Source: Diprion similis (taxonomy: Eukaryota; Arthropoda; Insecta; Hymenoptera; Diprionidae). From it: a stretch of DNA of 64,000 nucleotides. Of the stretch, positions 1 through 11,000 are shown piece after piece. The stretch is taken from contig NC_060107.1 of assembly GCF_021155765.1 (NCBI RefSeq), forward strand, positions 11,332,501 to 11,396,500, written 5' to 3'. Below the pieces are notes generated by a model, which was not told where the DNA came from, did no database searches, and saw only the letters and a program-made list of their open reading frames with translations. Position 1 is the stretch's first letter. Each line of letters opens with the position of its first letter. The position numbers were made by a program, and so were the translations under genes.

Positions 1-309
1 ATGTTTGAACACGAATTGAATAATCCGAGAAAACAGAATTGAGCAATTACATATGTAGTTGTGACTAGTTTCAAATTTGCGATTTAATCACAAGTATAAA
101 TGAGAATATTCAGAGCGTATGAATATGCAATGAAACTAAAAAAAAAACAAGAGGAAGAAATGATTGTTTAGAAATGAGGCGGCGATTTGACATAGAGATA
201 TTACGCCTCTAGTTGGAAAAGTCATTGCGAGAATATTCGACAGATAAATTTGATGGCAGGCACATGCAAGGTCTCGTTCAATTTTAAAATCCTCAAATCG
301 ATGACTTAC
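1..309. other. Presumed intron 1 of the WBP2-like gene
   Basis: No reading frame with acceptor and donor signals was found on the minus strand here. The stretch begins with the donor GTAAGT (309-304, minus) and is AT-rich, so it is best read as the 5' part of the first intron. Confidence 0.45.
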
Positions 310-365
310 CACTCGCCGGAATGTATGAGGACCCCGCCGTTGGCGTGAGCTGTATTTAGAGACAT
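310..365 (-). CDS. Wbp2: First coding exon of a WBP2-like WW-domain-binding protein (partial, continues beyond left edge)
   Basis: Read on the minus strand, an ATG at 365-363 in a good context (CGAAAA before it) opens 18 codons, MSLNTAHANGGVLIHSGE, followed by TG and a strong GTAAGT donor at 309-304. The exon therefore ends in phase 2. The sequence resembles the conserved N-terminus of WBP2 proteins (start Met-x-x-Asn, a His/Asn/Gly-rich turn, then a Val-Ile/Leu-Ile strand), which opens their GRAM/PH-like domain. Known members are cytoplasmic or nuclear adaptors that bind WW domains, for example of YAP/Yorkie-type coactivators, through PY motifs near the C-terminus. No second exon is visible in 1-309, so the rest must lie left of the window. 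The call rests on a recalled family pattern over a short stretch; the start and donor themselves are clear. Confidence 0.6.
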
Positions 366-517
366 TTTTCGAAAATTTCAGCTCTTGCCAAGTCGCAAAA
401 AAGTTACACGAACTTCCAGGCTATCACGCAATCAGCTGATCAACGATTTGTTGGACAGGCCGACAGTCAGCTTCCAGAACTGCACGCTGATTCGCTGTGA
501 TCACATGTCATCCAAAA

Positions 518-644
518 GTGCGTTCCGAAACTAGCTGGCAGCGTTAGAAACTCCCTAGGACAGAGACAGAGCTAGTAACAAACTCACAGGTGCAAGAGAG
601 ATGAGAGATTGCTGATAGTACTAAAAGCTTATTTCGGAACGCAT
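518..644. mobile_element. Small inverted-repeat element (MITE family A, copy 1)
   Basis: A 127-bp segment begins GTGCGTTCCGAAA (518-530) and ends TTTCGGAACGCAT (632-644), which are near-perfect inverted termini. A second complete copy with the same ends and the internal motif AACTCCCTAGGA lies at 21092-21220, and a third left-end copy at 670-720. There is no coding capacity, so it is non-autonomous. The exact target-site duplication is not clear in this copy. It lies about 150 bp upstream of the start codon of the WBP2-like gene, so it could fall in that gene's promoter or 5' UTR. Confidence 0.7.
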
Positions 645-669
645 CCCAAAGTATCAAACCATACCTAGG

Positions 670-720
670 GTGTGTTCCGTAACCACGCTGCGCCAAAATG
701 GCCGAAAACTCCCTAGGATA
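670..720. mobile_element. Truncated copy of MITE family A (left end only)
   Basis: GTGTGTTCCGTAAC at 670-683 followed by AAACTCCCTAGGA at 706-718 matches the left half of the element at 518-644, from which it is separated by only about 25 bp. No matching right terminus follows. Confidence 0.5.
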
Positions 721-2863
721 GTTTTCCTCTCTGCTACGTTTAATTTCCCAACTTCCTGAAAGTCAAGGTTTGAGGCATTTTTTAGCGAGCCCGTAACATC
801 CAATTCCATTCATCCTGGTATAAACTACACTGGATAGAGGATCGCTCTGCTCAGCGCGGTGCAATCTGAAACAGTGGAATCACCGCCATATCTTACAGGA
901 CCAACGATGCCTGTGACGTCATTTTCATGAGTTGTATTCATGAAATTGAATGCATTTATCAAAGTTTTTTCAGGAGGAATTTGAGGAATTGTTGGATTTA
1001 CCCTTTGCTCGCCAACTTCTAGTTTTAACTGGCTTTGTTTATTATTTTTCTGGGTGTGCGAAAGACGATCACTTTAGGGGGTACGAGTTTCTATCGGTAA
1101 AGCAAATGCCAGAATTACCGGTAGGGTAGAGGATTTCAGATACATGCACAGCTTGTTCTAAAAGATGGATTTTTCTTCTACGTGCCAATCAAATACGTTA
1201 CGTGATACATAAGTGTACCAAGAGTGTTAATATTATCTATAATAATTCTTACCAAGCTCAGCGAATCTACTGATCAGGTAAGACTTCCGACTTCAGGTAA
1301 GCATATTCCGAAAGTGGTAAGAAAAATATGCGTTATATGTAAGCTGTTTTACACGTAAGTAGAACAGATTTCTTAGATTTACCAAGAACAAGCAGTTAAA
1401 CAATTATTTGCCTGAAGTGTTTCATCTATCTGTGCATAATATGTAATCGATCTGTATCGTTTTGGAACAAGAAAAATTTTCAGCTTTTGAAAAATTAGTG
1501 GTATCACCACTTTTCGTTCAATCAAATGAACATTATTTGTCTGATCAACACTTTCCATCGCAAAATGTTACACAGATTTGTTCAAATTTTTGGTAGAGCT
1601 TTTACAAACAGTGTATTTTTAAATGTTTTTAGAATTCAAAATGACTTTGACAAAAAAAAATTGATTTGTAATTTTCTGCACATACTCTTTGAACATTAAT
1701 TCATACAAGGTAGATGTAGACGATAAGATGATATTATATTTCAGAAATTTTTACGGAGAATTTCCGAAACTATTTTTGGAAAAAATTGTGGAAAATTTTA
1801 AACAGATGAAGAATGTAAAAACAAACCAAGTTGTGTCTCGCCATGGAAAATTACATGAGAATTGCCGCTTGTTCTGACTGTGAAAGTCCCTATTGTTATT
1901 CAGAGCGAACTTTGTTTCAAGTAACTAATAATTAGAGTAGCTTGTATTTAATCAAGTGCCTGCAGTTCTAACCTGATACATGGAATGGCCACAATAGAGA
2001 CTAGTCCAAATACAGGGAAACTCGATTGAGGTTAGGGCGGCTCACGAAACACGTGCCGAGTCACGCTTGTCCGAATTCGTTCGCTGCCGAAACCTATCTA
2101 ACCAAATTTGCGCGCTTGAGGTTATCAGGGCTTCAAACGGCACCTGCCCGCCCTCTGGTTTTGAGCGCTGAAACTACAGACTAATCAAGAGGCATTACGC
2201 CTTAATTAAGCTATACACTGAGCGCGCTAGACGTGAACATACGATATGATTTTTTATTGTTATGACTTTGTTGACTTTATTAATTGATAATATACATATT
2301 GAGTGGCTCATGAATAAAAAAAAAAAAAGTTGTTAGATACTGAGATCTTAAAATCTAATCCATTCAATCTGCAGATAATAATTTAATTAATTAAAAAAAT
2401 TTCCATTGCTTTAGAATGTTTTTTTTTTTTTTTTTAGGTGGTAATAACTCGTCGTTTATGGCCCATGAATTCTCTGAAACTTTGTCGCCTCTCGATGTAT
2501 AGAATTTTTCAATTTCGACCATGTTTGATCTTTGATATCAACGACAATGTCAGTTTTGGTATGGTAACTAGTTATTTTCTTCACCAGAAAGAATCACTGT
2601 TTTCTATTTATGTCACTATGTGTTACCTTTTATTGCTAAACGATCACTTTTGTCACTTCTTCATCGGAAATAATGAGCTTTTTGCTTACATTTTGTTTCA
2701 TATACTGCGAGTTTTTGACATGAAGGACAGCAGAAAACTGTGGTCAGTATATGTTTAAAAAATCATAAAGTCTTCAAAACTTTAGTGTTCTTGGCAATAA
2801 CAGGAATATCGTAATTATCTCTAGGTACGTTGAAATTTGTCGTAAAGTTAATTATTTCTTGTT
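721..2863. other. Intergenic stretch without a supported gene
   Basis: AT-rich sequence between the WBP2-like gene and the sugar transporter 3' end. It contains a full CRE palindrome TGACGTCA at 914-921 and a GC-richer patch at about 2030-2190 with an E-box CACGTG near 2050. It also holds homopolymer A and T tracts. The open frame at 2438-2758 has a non-ATG start and no family features, and is not accepted. Confidence 0.5.
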
Positions 2864-2869
2864 TTTATT
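2864..2869 (-). other. Candidate polyadenylation signal of the sugar transporter
   Basis: TTTATT on the plus strand is AATAAA on the minus strand, about 215 nt past the transporter stop codon. It is the first canonical signal seen and would give a short 3' UTR. Confidence 0.4.
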
Positions 2870-3082
2870 TCCATAATTCAATACTCCTAGGTAATTTTCT
2901 AGAAAAACAGTCAATTTGCTAACCACACTATAATTTTAACGCTGAAAATAATTTTCAAGAGCCATCTTTCGCTCATTTTGCTGGAGTAATTTAACAGTCA
3001 CTAAACTGAGTAAAAAAGTAAAAAATAGTCATTTTTCTTGGGAGTCTCTACCGTTGAGATAAGGAGGATAATAACTCGAAGG

Positions 3083-6000
3083 TTACATCTTTGCCATTGA
3101 GTCTTGAATCTCCGTCAGTGTTTTTCCCTTCGTCTCCGGTATCAGTATCGAGCCAAGAATAGCAGACAAAACCATCAAAATAGCGTACATCCAGTAGATA
3201 TAACACTCGTTGATAATTTCAAGAAGATATTGATAAATTTCGATCGAGATTAAGGCGAAGATAGCCGCAGATGCACAGGTGATTGATGCGGCCAAAGTCC
3301 GAATGTTTGCCGCAAAAAGTTCGCTGATCAAAATCGCTGGTATAGCATACATTCCCAGGCTGCAGCAGACGGTAAATGCAATCATGGATAGTATCGGTAT
3401 CCATTGGAGAAGATCAGCGTCGAATCCGTCATCGAGGAGGTAAAAGTGCGTGCCGAGTGCCGTCATGGCGACGGTAATTCCGCAGCTTGAGAAAATCCAC
3501 ATCTTTTTCCGTCCTAACTTCTCTGTCAAATACATCATCGCCAATCCAGCCATGATTCCGAGTCCATTTGCAACGATAGGCACAGTGGAAGGCGAGACGA
3601 CAGTGACCATTCCTCTGGTCACGATGGTCTCCATGTAAGCTGCCAGAGGATTCAGTCCGCAGGATTGTGCGAAGAAGAAGAACAGTATTACTATCAATCC
3701 GGACTTCCTGTTTCGAGGGACGTTCAATTCTCGAAGACGATTAACGAAGTTCAAGCTGTTCGTTTCTCCGACAAATTTCTGGATGGCCTTGGACTCGTCG
3801 GAGAGATTCGAGTTTGGGTTGTACTTCATTATCGACTTTTCCGCCTCCGTTATCTTACTTTTCTTAATAAGGTGGTAGGGAGACTCGGGTAGCAGAACGA
3901 AAACTACGACGAAGAAAAGAGTCGGCACGAGGCTTATGCAGGCGAAGATCCTCATCGAGACGTAAGCGCCGATTGAATTTCCCGCAAGAATTCCCAACGG
4001 CAAGCCGTTCATCGTCATGGCTATCAGAGCGCCGCGGATATTCGCGCTTGAAATTTCACCCAAATAAAGTGCAAAGCTGATGCTGGTCAGCTCGATTCCT
4101 GAGCCCCAAATGAACCGCGCGGCGTAAATCCATTCTACGGAGTTCGCCGAGATTATGAGGATCCAGGAAAGCACCAGACCGCAGCCCGTACCGATCATCG
4201 TTGTTTTGCTGCCGAAGTACTGGTTGAGCACAAACCCGAGGATCGCTCCTGGCAAACGGCCCAAATAAAACATCGACGCCATCCAAGAAATCTCGGAAGT
4301 CGTCGCCGGAAACGGGGAATTCCCAGTCGAAAATTGAGCGAGATATGGCGAAGCCCAACCGAATGTCAAACCGATCACGAACATCATCGTCGTAGCTGCG
4401 GAAAATAGAAATTAATAAGACCGTTGAAAATAACGGTATTGAAAATGGTAACGGTCAATCTGGTTGAGCGTAAGGGTAACGTAAAAATACAAATTATGGA
4501 AGTTACAAAAATTTGAAATGGAACGTCAATTAGAGTTTCAGACTTTTTTCAAGTGTGTAAGAAAGAAATAGCTGGTTAGACGGTTTCACAATTGCGTTAG
4601 TAGTTTGGAATGCGATGATTCGCTCCGGTGTTCTTGTTTTTGCATAATGCCCCATAAGAAGTTTCACTTCGAAAATACAGGAAAATAAATAACATGAACA
4701 TTGCGATCTCATTGAAATCTCTGATAAATTTATTCTCCTTTCTTGTCCATATTTTTTAACATCGGATATATTAATCAACCAGAATACCAAATTCATAATT
4801 CAAATTTCACACGTTCGACTCACTTAAAACTTTTTTATTTTCATTGAATAATTAATTTCTCTTCAAAATTATGTGAAAAAATTTAGTGAAGAGAGAAAGA
4901 GAAATGTAATATAAGTGATTTGAAATTGTACAATTTTAATAGATTTAGTTTGGGAAAAAAATGAAGTTTCACTTCTCTCATGTGACTCCGACAAGGTAAT
5001 TCTATTTTATGTACTTGAATTTCAGAAATATTCAATGCACGACTACCTTGTAATAGAATTAATGAAAAATTGTAAACTTTTAGCCAACCAGTCTCCGTAA
5101 ACAAAATGATTCCTGCATTTCAATTTTGTTATTTACATACATAGAAAACTATTCGATCGATCAAATATAGAATCTAATCAATTGAAGTATGAATTAACCG
5201 TTCATTCAATCACAGTTACTCGAATACAAGCTGGAAAACTTGTAGATAGATAGAAAATCTAATCAAATTATATCGAAAGACAAGAAGATCCCTTTGCTTG
5301 AGATCTAAAATCTCAAAGTCCATTTACGCATTCTCAAGGTATCGCGGAATAAAAAAAATTATGACATACGCACACACGCACACACACACCTGGGCATCCG
5401 CTGAAAATGATCAAAGGTGATTCCCTAAACTTTAAAACTGCGGATCTAGTCATCAAAATGCATTCAACTCAACTTTTTATTTTACGGATGATTATGTTAA
5501 TAACTTTTCTTGTTGGAAGAGCAGGAGGGTAAAAATAGGATGAATTTTTTTCCAGAAAGCTTAAGTGTTAGTTTTACAGAAGAAAGTCATTTTCGCATAA
5601 CGTCGAATTTTTAGACCAAGTCTAAGTGTCATGTAACTGTTTTCGATTCAAATTGTATGTAAAAATTCATTCTTCTAACCCTCAGTGAGGAAAATTTTAT
5701 CGAAATAAAACAGAAATTCTAGTTTTTAGTGCAATCCTGAACGAAATTGACATTTTAAACTTGTATTCTATATTTTGCAGATCGCAAGAAACTTACTGTT
5801 CGGAGTTGACTTCAAGGCTCCAAAAAAAAAATATCATAAAATTCTTTTACCTATGGATACTAGTTTATTTTTACGATGTCAATCAATACATATAAAAAAT
5901 TAATACAAGGGATATAAATTTCACAAATATATAACTCGAATTTTGCAATAAAATAATTGTTCCCGTTATTTTTATTCTCCTATCGGAAAATAAATTTGGA

Positions 6001-6431
6001 ATAGTAGAAATCCTTATCACTCACAGGAGAAGTCACATATGAGACTTCTTGGACTGATTGTAAACATAAAACTGTTATTGAAAATATCTGAATAAATTAC
6101 AGACGAAGACGATAATTAAATTTTTTTTTAACAATCCAGCCACCAAAAAAAATTTCTGATTCATTTCAATACAATTCCTATCTCTACCAATGAAAAGGAT
6201 AATTTTCTAAACTCCTTCAAACTTGAGCTAAAACTAAAGAAATATAGAAAGAAAATTTTTCTCCGGAAAAATTTACAGTTTAATATAAATCGAATATTTT
6301 TGATATGTAGGAAAAAAAAAGAAAAAAAAGTTTCTTGTAAATTTTTCTGCCTTCTTCAACTCACTGGCAACACCTCCGATCCATTGCAGCCACAGAGTGC
6401 TCCTGGGTAACTTGGATGCACTCGGTATCAT
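3083..6431 (-). CDS. Tret1-like facilitated sugar transporter (MFS, SLC2-type), two coding exons, 459 aa
   Basis: Exon 1 is 6431-6365 (ATG at 6431, in-frame TGA five codons upstream, donor GTGAGT at 6364). Exon 2 is 4395-3083 (acceptor TTTTCCGCAG). The joint codon is ACT (phase 1), giving 459 residues, the normal length of insect Tret1-type carriers. The family moves trehalose or hexoses down their gradient across the plasma membrane with 12 helices. Seen motifs: EISSANIRG (136-144), PESP after helix 6 (192-195), GRKK between helices 8 and 9 (317-320) and PETKG after helix 12 (442-446). Two usual motifs are altered: the GRR/GRK of loop 2-3 is GSK (84-86), and the QQxSGIN sugar-site motif is QSCGLNPL (266-273). 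Substrate is thus uncertain and it may be a divergent paralogue. The intron is 1969 bp. The gene is divergent from the UGT at 8097. Confidence 0.93.
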
Positions 6432-8096
6432 TGTGTAAAAAATTCAGTACCAGAGGTTGACCATCAGCCCAGACAATCAAGTGGCACTAATACACAATAT
6501 CGCAAAGACGACTAACTACTTGTCTGCAACGTGACTCGCGCGTTCAGAACGTGTAATTTCCACAAGCGTAGATCAACTGTCTACGAAAGTAGTCATCACG
6601 CCCCAAACTCCTCTTCGAGGTCGTATAATTATAAATTATCTGGATGAGATTGTAAGACATGTGCATAGATTTAATGTTGATACATATCGATGTAATTCAA
6701 TAAGAATGTTAATAATAAGTTTATCTACTTTCTTGGGCAGTACGTGAACACATATCGTTGCGGATACGCCACTCATTGATATATTTCTCAATCTCATAGT
6801 ATAATATGACATTGCAAATATTCTCCTGTAATTATGATTATTATTGTTATTATTATTATTACATTTGACTAATCTGAGATTTTTATAATATCAAGTCATG
6901 ATTAAATGTAATTATATAAAGTTGAATTCGAAACATCCCAATTGCCTTATCAAACAGATCGGATTGAAGCTGTTGACTTACTTATTTATTTATTTTTATA
7001 TATTATTATTATTATTATATATATTTATTTATTAATAGATTAGGTAACAAGTATTAGAAACTTACAGCCTATAGGCATCATTCTAGTGATACTTTTCAGG
7101 GATCGTTCATTAGGAATATTTGTACTTTACGGCGAAACATGATACTCATTGGAACAATCTCGTTTTTGGAAGGCGCAGAATTTCATTTCGTTTTGAAATT
7201 TTTCATTTAAAATAATGAAACCGTTTATTGACTCGCAGATAATATGATAATTCCCACAAATAATTTGGTGGATTGAATAATCGATTGGATTACATCCGTT
7301 ACACGTATATTCAGCTTTATGAAACGTTAAACAGTTTTAGCAGTCATTGTGGATTCCTAATTTCAACCAAATATTTATGAGTTAGTTTTGAAGAGTTATT
7401 TTTATTTTAGTCAATTAAACGGTGTAATAGTGAAGCATATAATTTTTATTTAAAACATATAATGTATTTTCTGAGTGCATCGGCATTGTTGAAGAGGTAT
7501 TTTGCAACATTTTTTTTACAATGACAAACATGTTACGATGATGTCCACATTCGAAAATTTGGAAAAGCTCTAAGAAAAAAAAATCACATCGAAGTGAAAT
7601 AATTTTTCTAAATTTAGTTAAAAGTTTACCAAAGTTTATTTTATGATAATTTCATAATTATCAATAAACAATCGATCGGGATGTATTTAAAATGCAAAAA
7701 TGTAAAAAATGTACCAGTAGCTCAACTTTTTTAATTTTTTGAATTTTGGTTCAAAACGAGAATACATTCTTTTGATGAAATTCAACTCTATTATTGACCA
7801 CAATTTTTATTATAATTCTGTTGTACCATTTAGTTCTTTACTTGTCTGTTCACTGTTTCATTCTTATCGCAACGAGGAATATCTCTTACTAGACAGACTT
7901 GGTATTGGTAAGAGTACACAAATATCCAAGTGGACGTTGAACCACATGTATTTAACCAAATGACAGAAGCGAATGAGTTTCAACATTCCATGCGGTCACC
8001 ATAAACAGGAGATTGTACATACGATTAGCGCTTCGAACTATTCTAAATCTTTCATTTTGCATCTGTTAGTTTCTATTCATCTGCATCAAGTGAAAG
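6432..8096. promoter_or_regulatory. Divergent intergenic region between sugar transporter and UGT
   Basis: This 1.7-kb stretch must hold the promoters of both head-to-head genes. On the minus strand a TATA-like TATAATTATA lies near 6623-6633, with possible start sites 30-50 nt downstream. On the plus side no convincing TATA-Inr pair precedes 8097. The rest is AT-rich with TTA/TTTA microsatellite tracts at about 6840-6862 and 7000-7030. No open frame here is accepted. Confidence 0.35.
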
Positions 8097-11000
8097 ATGG
8101 ACTTCTCGTTGTACAGTGTCGTGGTAATGAGACTCTTGATAATTTCATGTGGTGCATCTGTTGCCTCGACTCTGAATATTTTGGGGATATCAACGCTTCC
8201 TTCGAATTCTCATCACATTTGGTTTTCCGAACTTATGAGAGGCTTGGCCCGAAATGGGCACAATATTTACGCGCTTGGACTCCACGAGACGAAGTTTGAC
8301 GGAGATGAAGGAACGGAGAATCGAACTCAATCTTTCGTGAGTTATCACTTCTTGTTTTGGGAAAAAGTCTTCAGTTTTTTCTTTAGGTGTAGGGATTGGA
8401 GAATATTTAACACGCTTTTGAGGCGGAATTTTTGCGGATTATGTCTTGATCCAGGTACTAAATTCATGAAGTTTGGTCTTGATTTTCTTATTAATACGAT
8501 TCCAAGTTGTTGCTCATCTGGTTGGGAACAAAATAGATTTAAAAATCATTGGTGGGGAGAAGATTGAAGATTACTTTTGAAGAAATATCTGAAAAATGTC
8601 TGGCAAATTTGTTATAAACTCTAGTTATCTTACATTTGATACTGATTACTTTTACGTAATCGTAACATTTTTAGAAATTCTAACAAAAATCTCAGAGTGT
8701 TTCTGTAGTTCCAATGAAGAAACTGATATTTAACGGAACAGGCTACTGTGACGACCGAAAAAATATCCGATTTTTAAGAATTCTTTTTCACAGGTATAAC
8801 TAATTAATCAAGGGATTGGGTTGTTGGTATTTTAATAAGTGTATATTAAACTTCTTGTGTATATTAAAAATAAAATTTCATCAATATCAACACAAGTGTT
8901 GCTATCGTTGTATGTACATGACCGTTTTTCTTTTTTTTATCATTTTTTTTCACAAAGGGCTTCGAAAGTAAGAAAATTTTTAATCCGTCACCATTTAGTG
9001 AATAATCAATAAAAAAAAAAAAGAAGCACGAAACGGCTACGCTCAGCGATAGCTACGTTTGTATACAGGGTGTCACAAAAATGAAAAAGCTCATGTTGAC
9101 CTCTTTGAAAAATATCTTACCTAAGGAAATATTCGGCCGTCCCGTTACTTTTGTGACACCCTGTAGATAATCATAAAATTTTATTTTTTATTTTCAGATA
9201 ACCCTTGACTGAGCTATCAGTGCCACGATAGAGGAGAGTTTTTTTTTAATAGTTGTCAAATTATGGCCCATATCTTTGTTAATTTTGAATATATTTTAAT
9301 AAAAATTTATATAAAATAAGTTTAATATTGCAACGAAGGTACCTTCTCACCCTTTATATTAAAACTAGGGAATATTACGAGTAGATAAATTACTTGGTTG
9401 CTGCGTCAATTACTATTATTGTAAAAACAGTCTTTCTGTAGACATTAACTTGAGACTTGAGATTGTATTTTCTTGAATATACGATTTTCCCATTTCATTT
9501 ACTGTGTTTCACTACATTGATTTATCAATCGGAGAACACTTTTTACTTTCTTGCAAGACAAAGTTATAATATTCACTTAATAAAATACCAACAATCCGAT
9601 CACTTTATTAGTTGGTGATCCCCGTGAAAAAAAAATTGGTAAAAATCAGTCATTTTTTCGGCCCTCACAGTAGCCTTAAGGTAATTTTTGTATGGAAATA
9701 AAAATTGAAATTACTTGTACAGATCGACTTCTACATATATTTAAAAAATCAATTGACAAAATAGAAAAATGATGAAACTAAATCAGAGATTAGGAGGGAA
9801 ATTTTTATAAGTAATATTTTGGAGGAAGTTCTGAAGCATTAGATAAGGTCCAATTTTTTCCAATTTTCCTGAAAATTTGTACCAGTATCTAAGAACCAAT
9901 CATAAAATTTCCACAAAATCTCTGAAAGTGTTCGATTATGTAAAAGTAAGCAGAATATAATGGGAAGTGATGAAAGGTTAGCAAAATTTTCTTCAGAGCT
10001 TGTCAGATCATTCAAAATTTTGTTAAAAAATATTCGAAAGTGTATTTTCATTCAATTTTTTGCAAGTGTATTGACTAACAAAAAATTACAAAAACTGAAT
10101 CAAACTTCGTAGACTTTTCTTCGTAACGGCAGGTGTTCGAGCACGTTATGGAGGATTATTACAAAGGCCAAGACTTTTCCCCATTAGAGTGGTTACGAAC
10201 GAGTGTGACGAAGATGGCATGGCTGACCCACAAAATAGGTAACAATATCTGTGAACAACAAATGGCGACCGACGGAGCGAAAAGGGCTTTAGAAATGGTC
10301 AAACACACGAGGATCGACGTCATAGTTCAGGACTTGACGTATGGCCAATGTTTTTACGGATTATGGGAGGTAAACTATAATCGAAAATTTAACAAACTTA
10401 CACGATTAAGCGTAATATTAGAGTGTGATCCTTATTTAGAGCTGGGACGAATTTTTCATCCCATGACCCTTAAATAGGCTCCAAATGATTTAAAAATAAT
10501 CCCCTAATTTGTTCAAATTTTTATAGCAGCTTTGACTCCTTCCTCAAAGATGCTGAATTGCTCGATTTAAAATACACCTGTTTCCGCTATATTCTCGGCA
10601 TATATTTCATTGTAAAAGTATTAATTAAAAAGAAAAAAAAATTAACTGCCAAATTTACTAGGCATTTGTGTTACTACGTATTAAAAAAGCACGTCATCGT
10701 ACCAGGGAATTTTTTTTTTTTTTTTACCACTTATTGTTAGTCATTGGTTAGACGCCATGAAAAAACACAGATAGTAGGCACAAAAAAGGCCGCTTAAATC
10801 TCGCAGTAACAAATATTTAAAAAAATGATTACTCTTACAATTAAATATATTCTCAACATATTTTATTAGGTTTTAAACGAAATGGAAAGAATTTTATTTC
10901 ATTTTAAGTGTAACGTGAGACTAAAATTTAATCGCACACTTGAGAAATTCCTCTACTCGTATACCATCCGTACAGATCTGAGGTCTGTGATCTACTAAAA

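Noticed and set aside
379..534. Plus-strand frame open for about 50 codons (through NQLINDLLDRPTVSF)
   Set aside because: It overlaps the 5' UTR/promoter of the minus-strand WBP2-like exon and ends inside a MITE. No start codon or donor supports it.
2438..2758. 106-codon plus-strand frame with a T-tract acceptor
   Set aside because: It lacks an ATG start, is compositionally AT-driven, and shows no family features or donor.
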